A stretch of 64,000 nucleotides of DNA, taken from an uncultured Phascolarctobacterium sp. (GTDB lineage: Bacteria > Bacillota > Negativicutes > Acidaminococcales > Acidaminococcaceae). Below, piece after piece: positions 48,722 through 57,643 of this stretch. The position numbers were made by a program, and so were the translations under genes. Positions within the stretch are counted from its first letter, which is position 1, and each line of letters starts with the position of its first letter. Location of the stretch: contig NZ_CAKPTG010000001.1 of assembly GCF_934190775.1 (NCBI RefSeq), positions 152,563-216,562 on the forward strand, given 5' to 3'. The notes under the pieces were generated by a model that saw nothing but the letters and a program-made list of their open reading frames with translations, was not told where the DNA came from and did not search any database.

Positions 48722-50020
48722 TTACAGCAGCTTGTTAATTTTTTCTGCGGTTTGATGTAAAGCATCCTGTGCACTCATTTTGCCGCTCAGGATGATATCA
48801 CGTGCATCAATCAGCAGTTGTTCAGCCTGCAGACCGTTAGCACCCGGGAAGCTTGCCCATTTGGTAACCTTGGTCATTTCCTGCAGAGCCATTTTAATGT
48901 TGGGGTTTTCATCAGCAAGCTTTTTGAAGCCCTTCGGATCATCAGCTACGCCTTTGCGAGGTGGCAGGTAACCGGTACCGGTGCTCCATTTAGCAAGTGC
49001 TTCCGGAGATTCCAGATATTTGATGAACTCAATAGCAGCTTTTTGCTTTTCAGCATCTTTGGAGAAGACCATCAGGAAGTTGCCGCCTGCAGGAATCTTG
49101 GTCGGTTTGTTGCCAAAAGCAGGGAATGGAGAAGCCATTACTTTGAACTTAGCGCCCTTTTCGAAGTTAGCACGTTTACCGATGGTGGTGCAAACCATGC
49201 CCAGCTTGCCGCTCAGATAAGCCTGGAAGCCTTCTTCGTTAGTTGCATGCAAGCCGCTGCCGTTTTTAACCATATCAGCTACAACCTGATAAGCTGCAGC
49301 AGATTCCGGAGTATTAAAGCCTGCTTTAACCTTGCCATCAACCTTAGTCAGCATTTGGCCGCCGTTGGATTCGATCAGAGCCTGTTGAGTCCAGTTATCG
49401 GCATATTCCTGCATGAAGAAGCCCATGTTGCCGGTTTTATCTTTAATTTGTTTAGCTGCCTTGCTAACCTCTTCCCAGGTTTTAGGCGGATTTTTCGGAT
49501 CTAAGCCGGCTTTTTCAAAAATTTCCGGATTGTAGAAGAGTACAGGAACACTTACGGAATACGGCAGACCGATTTGCTTGCCGTCTTCGGTTTGTGCCAG
49601 TTGCAGTACGTTCGGCAGGTAATTGTCTTTCATGAAGTTTTCATCGCCGGCAGCTTTAAATGCTTCGTTCAAGTCAGTGTATTTAAAGTTTTCAGCAGCG
49701 TAGTTCAGGAAGGAATAACCCATTTGTACTACGTCCGGATTCTTGCCGGAAGCCATAGCAGCCTGCAGGTTTTGTGTCAGGCCTTTGTACATATCCGGGT
49801 TATATTTTTCTACTACTTCAATGTTCGGGTGAGTTTTGTTGAAGTCAGCAACCAATTCTTTTACGGTTGCGCCGCCAAAGCTCTCAGCAGCAACGTGCCA
49901 GTATTCAATCTGCACCTTTTTGCCGGTGTCAGCACTTTTCTTATCGCTACCGCAGCCAACAAGTGCAGTAGTTGCCAGCAGGGAAATCATTGCTGCTGCC
50001 AAAACTTTTTTCAGTTTCAT
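48722..50020 (-). CDS. ABC importer substrate-binding lipoprotein (UgpB-like), operon copy A
   Basis: A 432-residue family 1 solute-binding lipoprotein. The signal peptide ends in a lipobox, LVGC, with Cys23 as the lipid anchor. The mature part starts VQIEYWHVAAESFGGATVKELVADFNKTHPNIEV, close in style to UgpB and other glycerol-3-phosphate or oligosaccharide binders; the later GTGYLPPRKGVADDPKGF is a family block. A ligand such as glycerol-3-phosphate or a glycerophosphodiester is inferred from operon order only. I chose the ATG at 50018-50020 (seven bases after GGAGG) which begins the signal peptide. First gene of copy A. Confidence 0.92.
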   Translation of the reverse strand: MKLKKVLAAAMISLLATTALVGCGSDKKSADTGKKVQIEYWHVAAESFGGATVKELVADFNKTHPNIEVVEKYNPDMYKGLTQNLQAAMASGKNPDVVQMGYSFLNYAAENFKYTDLNEAFKAAGDENFMKDNYLPNVLQLAQTEDGKQIGLPYSVSVPVLFYNPEIFEKAGLDPKNPPKTWEEVSKAAKQIKDKTGNMGFFMQEYADNWTQQALIESNGGQMLTKVDGKVKAGFNTPESAAAYQVVADMVKNGSGLHATNEEGFQAYLSGKLGMVCTTIGKRANFEKGAKFKVMASPFPAFGNKPTKIPAGGNFLMVFSKDAEKQKAAIEFIKYLESPEALAKWSTGTGYLPPRKGVADDPKGFKKLADENPNIKMALQEMTKVTKWASFPGANGLQAEQLLIDARDIILSGKMSAQDALHQTAEKINKLL

Positions 50021-50328
50021 TTCCATTCCTCCGTTTACTGATATTCCACGAAAATTATTGTTGTTATCTTTACAACGTGCTTTTATTGTAACGGATGAAT
50101 GTAAAATCCAAAGTAAGCTTGCGGTTAAATCTATGTTAAAAAGGTTACACATTAATCAGTATTATCTTATTCGCATATAAAGCTATAAGTTTTATCAATA
50201 TTGTCCCGACCAGGCCTCAAGGCAATAAAAAAGTGCTGGCAACCTGACCTAAATCAAATCAGGATACCAACACTTATTTTTATAGAAGCAAGTTACCGAA
50301 TGACTATTTTGTCAGCCAACAGTAGCTA
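50021..50328. other. 308-bp junction between the two importer operons
   Basis: Holds the terminator of operon B (50226-50276) and, presumably, the promoter of operon A: a TACAAT at about 50084-50089 (minus strand) without a clear -35. This junction is not similar to the region upstream of operon B, so promoters of the two copies differ. Confidence 0.6.
50226..50276 (-). terminator. Terminator of importer operon B
   Basis: AGTGTTGG.ATCCTGA... pairs with ...TCAGGTTGCCAGCACT and is followed by six T on the minus strand. Confidence 0.85.
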
Positions 50329-51084
50329 TTATAATTCATATTTTGCTCTCAGCTCTGCAATATGCGCTTCCAAATCCTTGGTATTGCTAAAGCCGCAGCA
50401 GTATTCAAATACCTGCGTAGCCTGCGGTGCATATTTTTTAATAGCATCAAAATATGCTGCCCATTCAATGTCACCCTGGCCAACAGGCAGATGAGCATCG
50501 CCATTGCCATCGTTATCATGAACATGACAAGCCACTAAGCGCTCGCCCAAGGCCTTTACTACCTCAGGAATATCCCAGCCATTGACATGCGCATGGCCTG
50601 TATCAATCAACGCACCAGCCTGCGGGAAGGTTTCAAAAAGTGCAAGATATGCCGGCAAATCAAACAGTACATTATTTTTTGTACGCAGGCCAACATTTTC
50701 AATAAGCACCTTAACGCCGTAGCTTTCGCCAAGACTAATTACCTGACGCAGACGACTGATAACCAGCTCACGCAATTGCTCCTTATCGCCAGCAATAGCT
50801 TCATTAGTGTGTACTACAACAAAATCAGCCTTGCATTTCTGCGCATAAGCAAAGGTTTTTTCCATAGCTTGCTCATAAATTTTCTGTTCTTTATCGGCCA
50901 GATTCAAAGCAACACAGGGAGCATGAATAGAAAATGCACGCTCGCCCCAGTCCTCCAATTGCTGGTTCCAGTAATAATCCTTGCCAAACTCATAGAAGAA
51001 TTCGATACCATATTGCTTATCCAGATTTTTCATTGCATCTTTAGTAAATGCAGGGAAAAGTAAATCACTGACTTCAAATTTCAT
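50329..51084 (-). CDS. TIM-barrel sugar-phosphate isomerase/epimerase-type enzyme, operon copy B
   Basis: A 251-residue duplicate of the gene at 45086 with the same metal-site blocks (VVVHTNEAIAG, VLIENVGLRT, GALIDTGHAHVNGWD, VACHVHDNDGNGDAHLPVGQGDIEW). Substitutions are scattered over the surface (for example QLRELVISRLRQVISLGESYG against LLQARVVRRLRQVMNLGKRYG) while the catalytic positions are unchanged, so both copies should be active. Last gene of operon B; a terminator follows 53 bp later. Confidence 0.87.
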   Translation of the reverse strand: MKFEVSDLLFPAFTKDAMKNLDKQYGIEFFYEFGKDYYWNQQLEDWGERAFSIHAPCVALNLADKEQKIYEQAMEKTFAYAQKCKADFVVVHTNEAIAGDKEQLRELVISRLRQVISLGESYGVKVLIENVGLRTKNNVLFDLPAYLALFETFPQAGALIDTGHAHVNGWDIPEVVKALGERLVACHVHDNDGNGDAHLPVGQGDIEWAAYFDAIKKYAPQATQVFEYCCGFSNTKDLEAHIAELRAKYEL

Positions 51085-51105
51085 AAAACTTCCTCCATTC
51101 AGAGC

Positions 51106-52197
51106 TTACTTTGCTGCTGCCAGGTTTTCGCCACTTTCAGCATCAAATAAGCACACATTTTCCCAGTCGAAATTGAAACCTTTAACGTCTTCCATGTGCA
51201 GTGCCTGGTCACTTGCCTGCAGATAGAAGCTTTCGTCTGTTGCCAGATGCAGAGTAGCAGTTTTCAGGTTACCTGTATTCTCGACAAAATCTACTCTACC
51301 AGTAATCATAGCACTTTCATAGCAGGGAGTGCAAGCCTCGGGACGCAGACCGAAGAGAACTTTGCTGCGGCCGCCAATTTTCTGCAAACGCTCCTGCGGC
51401 AGCTTCAAAGTGCAGTTGCCAACAACAATTTTACCATCTGCTACCTCTGCCTTCAGAATATTCATTGCCGGAGAACCGATAAAGGTTGCCACAAAGGTGT
51501 TAGCGGGGTGATGATAAATATTTTCCGGTGTGTCAATCTGCTGAATCTTGCCTTGATTCATAACTGCAATACGATGTGCTACAGTCATTGCCTCAATTTG
51601 GTCATGAGTTACATAAACCATGGTCGGCTTGAACATTTCATGGATTTTTACCAGCTCAGTACGTGCTTTCTGGCGCAGCTTGGCATCCAGGTTAGATAAA
51701 GGCTCGTCCAACAGGAAGTACGGCGATTGCTTTACCAGCGCACGGCACAGCGCCACACGCTGCTTCTGCCCGCCGCTCAATTCATGTGTCTTTTTGTTTT
51801 CGTAACCTTCAAGATGCAGGATTTCCATCGCCATACGTGCACGCTTTTCCATTTCAGTCTGCGGCAGCTTTTGCAGCTGCAAGCCAAAGGTTATGTTGTC
51901 CCAAACGCTCAGATGTGGGAACAGTGCATAGCTTTGGAAAACCATAGCAATATTGCGCTCGCCCGGAGCGATATCATTAACCACACGGCCGTCCATGTAC
52001 AGCTCGCCCTTGGTGATTTCCTCAAAACCGGCAATCATACGCAGGGTTGTTGTCTTGCCGCAGCCGGAAGGCCCAAGCAGAATCAGACGCTCGCCCTTTC
52101 TGATATTCAAGTTTAAATCGTTAATTACGACATTACTGCCATAAGCTTTTTGCACGTTAGAAAACACGATGCTATATTCATTTTGTAAGTTTTCCAT
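51106..52197 (-). CDS. ABC importer ATPase (UgpC/MalK type), operon copy B
   Basis: A 363-residue duplicate of the ATPase at 45863. The first 250 residues, including Walker A GPSGCGKTTT and LSGGQKQR, are the same apart from three or so conservative changes; the TOBE domain has more (for example CYESAMITGRVDF against SFESAMINGRVDF, and LQASDQALHMEDVKG against LQDSDQGLQMEDIRG). Because nucleotide-binding parts are so alike, either ATPase may serve either permease pair. Confidence 0.94.
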   Translation of the reverse strand: MENLQNEYSIVFSNVQKAYGSNVVINDLNLNIRKGERLILLGPSGCGKTTTLRMIAGFEEITKGELYMDGRVVNDIAPGERNIAMVFQSYALFPHLSVWDNITFGLQLQKLPQTEMEKRARMAMEILHLEGYENKKTHELSGGQKQRVALCRALVKQSPYFLLDEPLSNLDAKLRQKARTELVKIHEMFKPTMVYVTHDQIEAMTVAHRIAVMNQGKIQQIDTPENIYHHPANTFVATFIGSPAMNILKAEVADGKIVVGNCTLKLPQERLQKIGGRSKVLFGLRPEACTPCYESAMITGRVDFVENTGNLKTATLHLATDESFYLQASDQALHMEDVKGFNFDWENVCLFDAESGENLAAAK

Positions 52198-52201
52198 CTT
52201 C

Positions 52202-53029
52202 TTATCCTTTCACGCCCGATTGCATAAATGTGTTGATAATAAATTTTTGGCAGAAGCCATAAAGCACTAACGGAGGCAAGCTTGTCAGCGTTGCTACAGC
52301 CATCGCAATGCCCCATTCACTACCACCTTCGGCACTGATAAACATCTGCAGTGCCAGCGGCAGCGTCAGATTAGCTTTATCCTGCAAAATCAGCAATGGC
52401 CAGAAATATTCGTTCCAGCTGTTAATGAAGAATAAAATCGAAATAGCCAATACTGAAGGCTTAATCAAAGGTAAAATAACCTTGAACAGTACCTGATGCG
52501 GCTTGGCACCATCAAGAATTGCTGCTTCCAGCAAAGGCTTGGGGATACTGCGCATGGTCTGACGCATCAGGAAAATACCCATACCGTCTACAAGACCGGG
52601 TAGCATAACGCCATAGGGCGTATCCAGCAGTCCCAGCTTAGCCATCATCAGATAGTTAGGCATAATCAAAACTGTAATAGGAATAAAGAATGTAAGCAGC
52701 ATACCATTGAATACTGTTTCCTTGTATTTAAAGTTATAGTAGACAAAGGCAAAAGCTGCCAATACGCTTGTTGCTGCCTTGCTGGCTGTAACAACAATGG
52801 CAATATAAAATGTGTTCCAGATATAAGTAAATAAGGGGAAGTTGTTTAAAACTGTCGTGTAGTTATCAAGAGTCGGCGGACACGGCAAAGGGTTCAGGGT
52901 TGACTCAAAAACCTGATTCAAATCCTTCAGCGATGTCGAAAGCATAAATACTATCGGCCACAGCATCAGGAAAACTGCGATAAGCAGAAACGCATGCCAA
53001 TACCATTCATTTTGCAGCTTAGTTTTCAT
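52202..53029 (-). CDS. ABC importer permease (UgpE/MalG type), operon copy B
   Basis: A 275-residue duplicate of the gene at 46959, with the EAA loop EAAILDGAKPHQVLFKVILPLIKPS. By eye only about seven residues differ (for example PCPPTLDNYTTVLNNFPLFTY against PFPPTFDNYTTVLHNFPLLTY in the first periplasmic loop, and MAKLGLL against MSKLGLL). It overlaps the partner permease by 11 bp, as in copy A. Confidence 0.93.
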   Translation of the reverse strand: MKTKLQNEWYWHAFLLIAVFLMLWPIVFMLSTSLKDLNQVFESTLNPLPCPPTLDNYTTVLNNFPLFTYIWNTFYIAIVVTASKAATSVLAAFAFVYYNFKYKETVFNGMLLTFFIPITVLIMPNYLMMAKLGLLDTPYGVMLPGLVDGMGIFLMRQTMRSIPKPLLEAAILDGAKPHQVLFKVILPLIKPSVLAISILFFINSWNEYFWPLLILQDKANLTLPLALQMFISAEGGSEWGIAMAVATLTSLPPLVLYGFCQKFIINTFMQSGVKG

Positions 53030-53897
53030 AGTACACCTTCTTTTCCAGATATTTGTTCTTCACGAAGAGGAAGGCAAGGTAGCAGACCATGGTAATAACT
53101 GCATAGGCTGCACTGGAGCCTGCCTTGAAGAAGGTAAAAGCATATTGATAAATAATATATACAAGGTTACTGCTGCCCTGATCAGGACCGCCCTGTGTCA
53201 GCATATTTACCGGTACCAGAACGTATTGCAAACCAAAGACTACTGTTATCGTAAAGACGTAAATTGCGGTAGAAGAGGTCATCGGCAGAATAATTTTTTT
53301 GAAGATAACCCAGTTAGAAGCGTTCTCCAGCTTAGCTGCTTCAATCATCTCTTTAGGAACTGCAACCATGGCAGCCAACATAACGATAAGGTTATAGCCA
53401 AAAACCTTCCAACCAATGATGGTACAAATGGCGAAAATAACCAGATAGTTTTCCTTGAACCAACGCGGTGAAGCGATATCAAACTGGCTGAGGATAATGT
53501 TAATAGGACCTGCCAGCGGATTGTAAATCCACAGGAATAAAATACTTGCTACCGCCAAAGATAAGGTAGACGGCAGAAACAGCGCGCTACGGTAGAAGGC
53601 CGTCCACCTATGCACTAAATGTCCCAGGATAAACGAATAAAAATAAGGCAGAACGAAGTTCAGCACCAACATAATTGCTACAAATAAAATGGTATTGATT
53701 AAAATTTTAATCAGCTCAGCAGAGCTGAAGATAGTGATAAAGTTTTCCAGGCCCACAAATTTTTGATTAGGACTAATCATATTCCATGAAAAAACACTCA
53801 GATATATGTTCTGCAGCAGCGGCCAGTAATAAAATACCAGGAAAAGTACAGCAGCAGGCAGCAGATAAAGGATTGCTTCTTTGTTGTTCTTACTCAT
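53019..53897 (-). CDS. ABC importer permease (UgpA/MalF type), operon copy B
   Basis: A 292-residue duplicate of the gene at 47776, differing by eye at about three residues (for example NIYLSVF against NMYLSVF and AGSSAAYA against AGTSAAYA). The ATG at 53895-53897 lies after a GGAGATTACTATG-type ribosome site; the frame extends upstream, but copy A and the ribosome site fix this start. The short duplication AGTAATCTCCTTT occurs twice directly upstream (about 53898-53922), a small tandem repeat of the ribosome-site region not present in copy A. Confidence 0.93.
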   Translation of the reverse strand: MSKNNKEAILYLLPAAVLFLVFYYWPLLQNIYLSVFSWNMISPNQKFVGLENFITIFSSAELIKILINTILFVAIMLVLNFVLPYFYSFILGHLVHRWTAFYRSALFLPSTLSLAVASILFLWIYNPLAGPINIILSQFDIASPRWFKENYLVIFAICTIIGWKVFGYNLIVMLAAMVAVPKEMIEAAKLENASNWVIFKKIILPMTSSTAIYVFTITVVFGLQYVLVPVNMLTQGGPDQGSSNLVYIIYQYAFTFFKAGSSAAYAVITMVCYLAFLFVKNKYLEKKVYYEN

Positions 53898-53977
53898 AGT
53901 AATCTCCTTTAGTAATCTCCTTTGCAATATTAGAAAAATAAGCTGCCGCAACTGCGACAGCTTATTGATTACACTAA

Positions 53978-55276
53978 TTACAGCAGCTTGTTAATTTTTT
54001 CTGCAGTTTGATGTAAAGCGTCCTGTGCACTCATTTTGCCGCTCAGGATAATGTCGCGTGCATCAATCAGCAGTTGTTCAGCCTGCAGACCATTGGAGCC
54101 AGGGAAGCTAGCCCATTTGGTAACCTTGTTCATTTCCTGCAGTGCCATTTTGATGTTGGGGTTTTCATCAGCAAGCTTTTTAAAGCCCTTCGGATCGTCA
54201 GCTACGCCTTTACGAGGAGGCAGGTAACCGGTACCGGTGCTCCATTTAGCAAGTGCTTCCGGAGATTCCAGATATTTGATGAACTCAACAGCAGCCTTTT
54301 GCTTCGCAGCGTCTTTGGAGAAGACCATCAGGAAGTTGCCGCCAGCAGCTATCTTGGTCGGTTTGTCGCCAAATGCGGGGAACGGAGAAGCCATAACCTT
54401 AAATTTCGCAGCTTTTTCGAAGTTAGCACGTTTGCCGATAGTGGTGCAAACCATGCCCAGCTTGCCGCTCAAATAAGCCTGGAAGCCTTCCTCGTTAGTT
54501 GCATGCAGACCGCTGCCATCTTTAACCATATCAGCAATTACCTGATATGCTTCAGCAGATTCCGGAGTATCAAAACCAGCTTTAACCTTGCCGTCAACCT
54601 TAGTCAGCATCTGACCGCCGTTGGATTCAATCAGAGCCTGTTGAGTCCAGTTATCAGCATATTCCTGCATAAAGAAGCCCATATTGCCGGTTTTATCTTT
54701 AATTTGTTTAGCTGCCTTGCTAACCTCCTCCCAGGTCTTAGGCGGGTTTTGCGGATCTAAGCCAGCTTTTTCAAAAATTTCCGGATTGTAGAAGAGTACC
54801 GGTACACTTACAGAATACGGCAGGCCGATTTGCTTGCCATCATCAGTTTGTGCCAGTTCAAGAACGTTCGGCAGGTAATTATCCTTCATGAAGTTTTCAT
54901 CGCCAGCAGCTTTGAATGCTTCATTCAAATCATTGTATTTAAAGTTTTCAGCAGCGTAGTTCAGGAAGGAATAACCCATTTGGACTACGTCCGGATTCTT
55001 GCCGGAAGCCATTGCAGCCTGCAGGTTTTGAGTCAGACCTTTGTACATATCGGGGTTGTATTTTTCTACTACTTCAATGTTCGGATGAGTTTTGTTGAAG
55101 TCAGCAACCAATTCCTTTACGGTTGCGCCACCAAAGCTCTCAGCAGCAACGTGCCAGTATTCAATTTGCACCTTCTTGCCAGTGTCAGCACTTTTTTTGT
55201 CACTACCGCAGCCAACAATTGCTGTAGTTGCCAGCAGTGAAATCATTGCTGCTGCCAAAACTTTTTTCAGTTTCAT
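53978..55276 (-). CDS. ABC importer substrate-binding lipoprotein (UgpB-like), operon copy B
   Basis: A 432-residue duplicate of the binding protein at 48722, with lipobox IVGC (Cys23). Most differences are single conservative changes (LELAQTDDG against LQLAQTEDG, DPQNPPKTW against DPKNPPKTW, GDKPTKIAAGG against GNKPTKIPAGG). I used the ATG at 55274-55276 to match copy A; here the ribosome site AAGGAG is 11 bases upstream, and a GTG two codons earlier has better spacing and may be the true start. First gene of operon B. Confidence 0.91.
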   Translation of the reverse strand: MKLKKVLAAAMISLLATTAIVGCGSDKKSADTGKKVQIEYWHVAAESFGGATVKELVADFNKTHPNIEVVEKYNPDMYKGLTQNLQAAMASGKNPDVVQMGYSFLNYAAENFKYNDLNEAFKAAGDENFMKDNYLPNVLELAQTDDGKQIGLPYSVSVPVLFYNPEIFEKAGLDPQNPPKTWEEVSKAAKQIKDKTGNMGFFMQEYADNWTQQALIESNGGQMLTKVDGKVKAGFDTPESAEAYQVIADMVKDGSGLHATNEEGFQAYLSGKLGMVCTTIGKRANFEKAAKFKVMASPFPAFGDKPTKIAAGGNFLMVFSKDAAKQKAAVEFIKYLESPEALAKWSTGTGYLPPRKGVADDPKGFKKLADENPNIKMALQEMNKVTKWASFPGSNGLQAEQLLIDARDIILSGKMSAQDALHQTAEKINKLL

Positions 55277-55765
55277 TTCCACATACACTCCTTTTTGTGT
55301 CTTCATTAATAATGAAATTTAGCGTCTTTCCCATTCTACGCCCATGATTCAATAGATTCGCTATAGACCGCTTTTTACCTGCTTACATTTTACATTATTT
55401 TTACAATTATTTAACTTTTTATGTCACCTTGACATTAATTTCGCGGACATTCCACCACCAGATTACATTTGACGATTTTTGTCCTACATGGACTATATAT
55501 GTCCCGTGTTTTTAAGCTTCTGCAGCAACAAATAACTCATGTTCTACCTACTACCAACAAATATCCCTCTCCCGCAATTATATATATTTTGTTTAATTTT
55601 TATGTACACTACACTTTATATATAATTTTTACTTAGCAATAACATTAATTTTTTAATTATTTTTACCACTTATTCTTATATTTATAATTGACAAAAACAA
55701 ATGTAGCTTTGTAAAATACAATTGAGGAGTATTTCCCTTTTTATTGCTTTGACGGAGGTGAAGCC
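55277..55765. other. 489-bp divergent control region
   Basis: Separates importer operon B (minus) from the betaine importer (plus). It is very AT-rich from 55560 to 55740. A symmetric TGTCACCTTGACA occurs at 55422-55434 and GTCC...GGAC at about 55482-55495, possible operators. The promoter of operon B could not be assigned; no gene seen. Confidence 0.5.
55688..55717 (+). promoter_or_regulatory. Promoter of the betaine-type importer
   Basis: TTGACA (55688-55693), 18-bp spacer, TAAAAT (55712-55717), 48 bp before the ATG. Confidence 0.72.
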
Positions 55766-57643
55766 ATGTTACGAAAATTATCAGCCGTTCTTTTCCTCAT
55801 ACTGACCTCACTTGGATTTATAGCAGGCAATGTCAACGCCGCTAATGAACAAGCAAAGCAAGAGGTTGTTTTTGCCGACGCCGGCTGGGACAGTGTCAAA
55901 TTCCACAACGCCGTTGCCGGTTTCATCGGCACTCACGCCTATAACATCACGCCTAAGATTATCAGTGGCTCCACTCCCATCATCCAGACGGCACTGCTCC
56001 GCGGTGACGTAGATGTGCATATGGAGCTGTGGACCGATAACGTGCCTACCTTTGAAGCTGACATGAAAACCGGTAAGCTGCTCAACCTGGGCATCAACTT
56101 TGATGATGATAAGCAGGGCCTTTATGTTCCCCGCTATCTTATTGAGGGTGACGCCAAGCGCGGCATCAAAGCTCTCGCTCCGGATTTGAAAACCGTCAAA
56201 GACCTGGCACGCTATGCACATCTTTTCAAGGATCCCGAAGATCCCTCCAAGGGCCGTCTTTACGGCGCTATTCCCGGCTGGAGCATTGATAAGATACTTT
56301 ATTTAAAATATGAAGCCTACGGCTTAAACAAAAATTACGTCTACTTCCGTTCCGGCAGCGAGCCGGCGCTGAACAGCGCCTTCCTCGCCGCCTACACTAA
56401 GGGCGAACCGATTGTAGGCTACAACTACGAGCCGACCTGGCTCACCGGCAAGTTGGACCTCGTTCTGCTGCAGGACGAGCCCTACAACGAAGTCGGCTTT
56501 CAGCGTGGACTGACGGAAGCACGCTCCGTTCCCGTCTGCATCGTTGCCAACAAGCAGCTGCAAAGCAAAGCACCGGAGTTTGTTGCCTTCCTGCAAAAAT
56601 ATCACACCACCAGCGCACTCACCGCGGAAGCGTTGGCGCATATAGCAGATACCAAATGCACCTATGACGAGGCTGCCATCTGGTTCATGCAGCGCCATCC
56701 CGAGCTACTCGCACAGTGGTTGCCTGAGGATAAGCTGCAAAGTATCAACAAAGCACTCAAAGGCGATAATGCTACTGCAGCCAACTGGCTTCTTAGCTTT
56801 CCGGAAGAAGTGCAGGTAGACTGGACTAAGCCCATCGACAATTTCGTCAACTATATCAACACCACCTACGCCAGCTTCTTCAATAAGGTAAAGGATATTC
56901 TTACCTGGTGCATTCTTTCTATTGAACGATTGCTGAACTTTATTCCCTGGTGGCTGACTATCATCGCTATTGCTGCCTTGGGCAAGGTGCTTACCGGCAA
57001 GCTGTCGCGCGGTATTATCTACGGGATAGGACTGTTCGCCATCGGTGCCTTCGGCTACTGGAGCATGATGAATGAAACGCTGGCAGTAGTTATTTCCTCG
57101 GTTATCATCTCGCTGCTTTTAGGCCTGCCCATCGGCATTCTTGTGTCCACCAGCAGGCTAGCAAACCGCCTGCTGCGTCCTTTGCTTGACGCTATGCAGA
57201 CTATGCCCACCTTTGTCTATATGATTCCCGCTGTTATGCTGCTCGGTCCCGGCAAGGTGCCTGCAGTTCTTGCTACGGTAGTTTATGCCGTCGTGCCTGT
57301 AATCCGCTTAACCAGCCACGGTATTCAGCAGGTTGATCCCAACGTTGTCGAAGCCTCCGCTGCCTTCGGCGCTTCGCGTTGGCAAACTCTGTTCAAGGTG
57401 CAGATTCCGCAGGCTATGCCCACGATTATGACCGGCATCAACCAGACGATGATGATGGCCGTAGCGATGGTTGTAACCTGCGCGATGATTGGTGCCAACG
57501 GCCTAGGCATGGAGGTGCTGATTGCCATCAACCGTACCGAATCCGGTCGTGGACTTATCGCCGGTATTTCTATCGTTATTATTGCGATTATCATTGACCG
57601 CCTGACGCAAAGTCTGGCTGACAAGAAAAAGGAGGGAAAATAA
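55766..57643 (+). CDS. Glycine betaine/proline-type ABC importer, binding protein fused to permease
   Basis: A 625-residue fusion. Residues 1-26 form a signal peptide. Residues about 32-300 are an OpuAC-type binding domain (FADAGWDSVKFHNAVAGFI, IIQTALLRGDVDVHMELWTDN, PGWSIDKILYLKYEAYGL, GYNYEPTWLTGKLDLVLL); tryptophans in WDS, WTDN and YEPTW are the usual betaine box residues. Residues about 375-620 are a ProW/OpuAB permease with the EAA loop EASAAFGASRWQTLFKVQIPQA. In Lactococcus OpuABC the order is permease then binding domain; here it is reversed. It joins the ATPase gene without a gap. Role: uptake of a compatible solute or quaternary amine. Confidence 0.92.
   Translation: MLRKLSAVLFLILTSLGFIAGNVNAANEQAKQEVVFADAGWDSVKFHNAVAGFIGTHAYNITPKIISGSTPIIQTALLRGDVDVHMELWTDNVPTFEADMKTGKLLNLGINFDDDKQGLYVPRYLIEGDAKRGIKALAPDLKTVKDLARYAHLFKDPEDPSKGRLYGAIPGWSIDKILYLKYEAYGLNKNYVYFRSGSEPALNSAFLAAYTKGEPIVGYNYEPTWLTGKLDLVLLQDEPYNEVGFQRGLTEARSVPVCIVANKQLQSKAPEFVAFLQKYHTTSALTAEALAHIADTKCTYDEAAIWFMQRHPELLAQWLPEDKLQSINKALKGDNATAANWLLSFPEEVQVDWTKPIDNFVNYINTTYASFFNKVKDILTWCILSIERLLNFIPWWLTIIAIAALGKVLTGKLSRGIIYGIGLFAIGAFGYWSMMNETLAVVISSVIISLLLGLPIGILVSTSRLANRLLRPLLDAMQTMPTFVYMIPAVMLLGPGKVPAVLATVVYAVVPVIRLTSHGIQQVDPNVVEASAAFGASRWQTLFKVQIPQAMPTIMTGINQTMMMAVAMVVTCAMIGANGLGMEVLIAINRTESGRGLIAGISIVIIAIIIDRLTQSLADKKKEGK

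Larger units (their letters stand above)
45086..55276 (-). repeat. Tandem duplication of a five-gene ABC importer operon
   Basis: Copy A (45086-50020) and copy B (50329-55276) hold the same five genes with identical lengths (251, 363, 275, 292, 432 residues) and identical overlaps, shifted by 5.24-5.26 kb. Identity is highest over the two permeases and the ATPase N-terminal part. Intergenic junctions upstream of the binding protein are unrelated. No transposase flanks the units. Confidence 0.92.

Noticed and set aside
45086..55276. Composite transposon as the cause of the operon duplication
   Set aside because: No transposase gene or terminal inverted repeats at the outer or inner boundaries.
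55422..55495. Short symmetric motifs TGTCACCTTGACA and GTCC...GGAC as defined operators
   Set aside because: Short symmetric sequences are expected by chance in AT-rich intergenic DNA; no second copy at another promoter in the window supports them.
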